From the NCBI GenBank assembly GCA_037190845.1, contig JBBCJI010000018.1, positions 124,001-188,000 of the forward strand: a stretch of DNA of 64,000 nucleotides, in the 5' to 3' direction. The notes beneath the pieces were generated by a model. The model had not been told where the DNA came from, made no database searches, and saw nothing but the letters and a program-made list of their open reading frames with translations. The position numbers and the translations under genes are program-made. Of this stretch, positions 62,612 to 64,000 are shown one piece after another. Each line of letters begins with the position of its first letter. Within the stretch, counting starts at the first letter, position 1. The DNA is from JBEBVQ01 sp037190845 (lineage in GTDB: Bacteria > Bacteroidota > Bacteroidia > Chitinophagales > Chitinophagaceae).

Positions 62612-63148
62612 ATGGGAGATAAAACGGCAGCCCGTATACAACCCGCTGTCGTCTGGCTTACCGGGCTGAGCGGCGCCGGCAAAACCACCATTGCTCACGC
62701 GCTGGCCGGGCAGTTGCAGCAGGAAAACATCAGGCCCGTATTGCTCGACGGCGATGAGATCCGCCACCGGATAAAGCTCACGGGGTTTGATGAGCAATCG
62801 AGAAAGCAGCATAACCTGACGGTCGGCTATATTGCTTCCCTGTTTGAGCAGCAGGGGCATATTGTGATCGTTTCTCTCATATCGCCTTATGACGATGTGC
62901 GGAACGAGATCAGGCATATGTGCCGTAATTTTATTGAAGTGTATTTGTCTGCATCGCTGGATGTCTGTATCGCACGTGATCCGAAAGGACTGTATCAAAA
63001 AGCGCTGGCCGGTGAGATCAAAGATTTTACAGGCATATCCGCGCCCTATTATGCACCTGAAAATCCGGAGATCGTGCTCGATACCGCCACAGAAAATCTC
63101 AGCGACTGCATACATGCCATTCTCAAAAAGCTAAAAAACAAAACATGA
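62612..63148 (+). CDS. cysC: adenylylsulfate kinase (APS kinase)
   Basis: ~178 residues: P-loop WLTGLSGAGKTTIAHAL, LLDGDEIRHRI, the FDEQSRKQHN helix (FSxxDR-like), SPYDDVRNEIR, FIEVYLSASLDVCIARDPKGLYQKA and FTGISAPYYAPENPEI, all CysC landmarks. Makes PAPS from APS. No ATP sulfurylase is beside it, so it relies on APS made elsewhere. GTG 62603 is an alternative start, 19-28 bp from the divergent HprK-like gene. Confidence 0.92.
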   Translation: MGDKTAARIQPAVVWLTGLSGAGKTTIAHALAGQLQQENIRPVLLDGDEIRHRIKLTGFDEQSRKQHNLTVGYIASLFEQQGHIVIVSLISPYDDVRNEIRHMCRNFIEVYLSASLDVCIARDPKGLYQKALAGEIKDFTGISAPYYAPENPEIVLDTATENLSDCIHAILKKLKNKT

Positions 63149-63393
63149 CGCCCATACATCTGTCCGGCGATATTCATTTCCGCTTACGCTTTAATACCCA
63201 ACACGGCGATACCAATCTGCACTGGCGGGTATTTATTGAAGACCGGGAATACCTGGTTGCCGGCATTACCTGCCTGGTCCCCACACATTCCGATGCGGCT
63301 TTCGATAAAGAGGCCAACGCAATGAAATATAATATGGCAGGCGTATGCCGTGAATTTAGTATAGATGAGCAGGGCATTGCCATATTCAGATAA
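63145..63393 (+). CDS. small unknown protein in the lasso cluster
   Basis: 82 residues, overlapping the APS kinase stop by ATGA and 14 bp upstream of the ABC transporter. Soluble, probably alpha/beta, with FRLRFNTQHGDTNLHWRVFIEDREYLVAGITCLVP and FDKEANAMKYNMAGVCREF. Not recognised. Tight coupling suggests a role in modification or export. Confidence 0.8.
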   Translation: MTPIHLSGDIHFRLRFNTQHGDTNLHWRVFIEDREYLVAGITCLVPTHSDAAFDKEANAMKYNMAGVCREFSIDEQGIAIFR

Positions 63394-63407
63394 ATGTAAA
63401 AACCAAC

Positions 63408-64000
63408 TTGAAATTACTACTGCAATATCTAAGCCGGCACCGGTGGCTCCTGTTTGCGGCGCTGCTGCTGGCCGCAGCCAGCCAGGTGTGCATGCTGCTC
63501 AGTCCCTATATCCTGGGGCATCACCTGATAGACAAATATGCACGGCATCCCGGCGACTGGCCGCCTGATGCTTACTTCCGGGGCGTATTGCTGGGATTGG
63601 CGGTGATCATTGGAGTAACCATGCTCTCCCGTATCACGAAAGCATTCCAGGATTATGTTGTCAGCATCGTGATCCAGAAGACCGGAGCACATATTTACAC
63701 AGACGGACTGCGCCATGCCCTGCGGCTCCCCTACAAGGACTTTGAAGACCAGCGCAGCGGCGAAACGCTGGCCATCCTCGAAAAAGTACGGACAGATTGC
63801 GAACGGTTTATCTCCAGCTTTATCAACATCCTTTTTGTAACCTTTGTCGGTATAGTATATATAGCTATCTACGCATTCACCCTTCATCCGGCATTGCCAT
63901 TGGTGTACATAGGCGGGGGCTTCCTGGTGCTACTGCTCACAAGCACGCTGGGCAAAAAGGTGAAAATCATACAAAGGCAGATCGTACGGGAAACCAACCT
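63408..64000 (+). CDS. ABC transporter permease/ATPase (N-terminal part)
   Basis: Runs off the window end, so only ~198 residues are seen. From TTG 63408 the chain reads KLLLQYLSRHRWLLFAALLLA with an N-terminal TM helix, then SPYILGHHLIDKY, TMLSRITKAFQDYVVSIVIQKTGAHIYTDGLRHALRLPYKDFEDQRSGETLAILEKVRTD and two further helices, the type 1 ABC exporter membrane domain. The ATPase is beyond the window. Lasso D-type exporter and immunity protein is the likely role. No ATG lies suitably close. Confidence 0.8.
   Translation, partial: MKLLLQYLSRHRWLLFAALLLAAASQVCMLLSPYILGHHLIDKYARHPGDWPPDAYFRGVLLGLAVIIGVTMLSRITKAFQDYVVSIVIQKTGAHIYTDGLRHALRLPYKDFEDQRSGETLAILEKVRTDCERFISSFINILFVTFVGIVYIAIYAFTLHPALPLVYIGGGFLVLLLTSTLGKKVKIIQRQIVRETN

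Noticed and set aside
1..64000. CRISPR arrays, tRNA or rRNA genes, prophage and integrase genes
   Set aside because: Looked for regular direct repeats with spacers, cloverleaf sequences, rRNA segments and integrase/terminase motifs; none was seen.

Overview
The window looks like the chromosome of a free-living Bacteroidota, most plausibly a Chitinophagaceae/Chitinophaga-like organism. The sequence grounds are a GldD gliding lipoprotein, a secreted protein with a type IX sorting domain, DUF4292/DUF2027/DUF5522/DUF4142 proteins, an ATP synthase a subunit with a cleaved periplasmic extension, many TAnnTTTG-type (Bacteroidota sigma) promoters, and weak or absent Shine-Dalgarno sequences. Genus is inference. 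Roughly the first 54 kb is ordinary core genome with small intergenic repeats. The last 9.4 kb is an accessory biosynthetic cluster that runs off the right edge.

Layout. 0.1-13.9 kb: mostly minus-strand housekeeping (type IX secreted protein, lpxK, ftcD, rarA, pnp-rpsO, mgtE, Smr/DUF2027, rdgB, hotdog thioesterase) with a cold-shock gene. 14-24 kb: saccharopine-dehydrogenase-like enzyme, cation/H+ antiporter, class I fructose-bisphosphate aldolase, tilS, O-antigen ligase, GT2, gldD, ndk. 24.2-26 kb: an HxlR regulator divergent from DoxX and a DsbA/FrnE-like lipoprotein. 26-37.5 kb: serine hydrolase, acpH, FUSC, thiol-disulfide and tRNA-modification genes, dut, and a nucleotidyltransferase/TPR/DUF4292 operon, then miaE. 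The small SRP RNA gene (about 98 nt) follows, then an M1 peptidase and mutS. 42.5-48 kb: CAP protein, CorC-like transporter, two receiver-like proteins lacking the phospho-acceptor Asp, a membrane histidine kinase and an MFS transporter. 48.4-52.6 kb: atpBEFHA, ending in a terminator directly after atpA. 52.8-54.4 kb: pckA.

54.6-64 kb is a lasso-peptide-type RiPP cluster. It has two asparagine-synthetase-like cyclases, each followed by its own short precursor gene (56522 and 60280; the second is a 45-residue ORF). Both share one PqqD-like RRE protein (B1) and one transglutaminase-like leader peptidase (B2). Tailoring-type genes follow: a sulfotransferase and an HPr-kinase-like protein on the minus strand, and an adenylylsulfate (APS) kinase, a small unknown protein and an ABC exporter (cut by the window end) on the plus strand. 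Local PAPS supply, a sulfotransferase and a possible C-terminal Ser kinase suggest a sulfated and/or phosphorylated product. Precursor 1 has no Asp/Glu at positions 7-9 under the usual Thr(-2) cleavage rule, so its ring chemistry or cleavage site is uncertain.

Several families of intergenic palindromic repeats run through the window: an AATTTGAAAAT family (four copies), an AACCTGA...TCAGGTT element (two copies, one splitting the RiPP cluster), GATGTG and GTAGAGACGC families, and a 144-bp MITE-like element with a 6-bp target duplication upstream of the aldolase gene.
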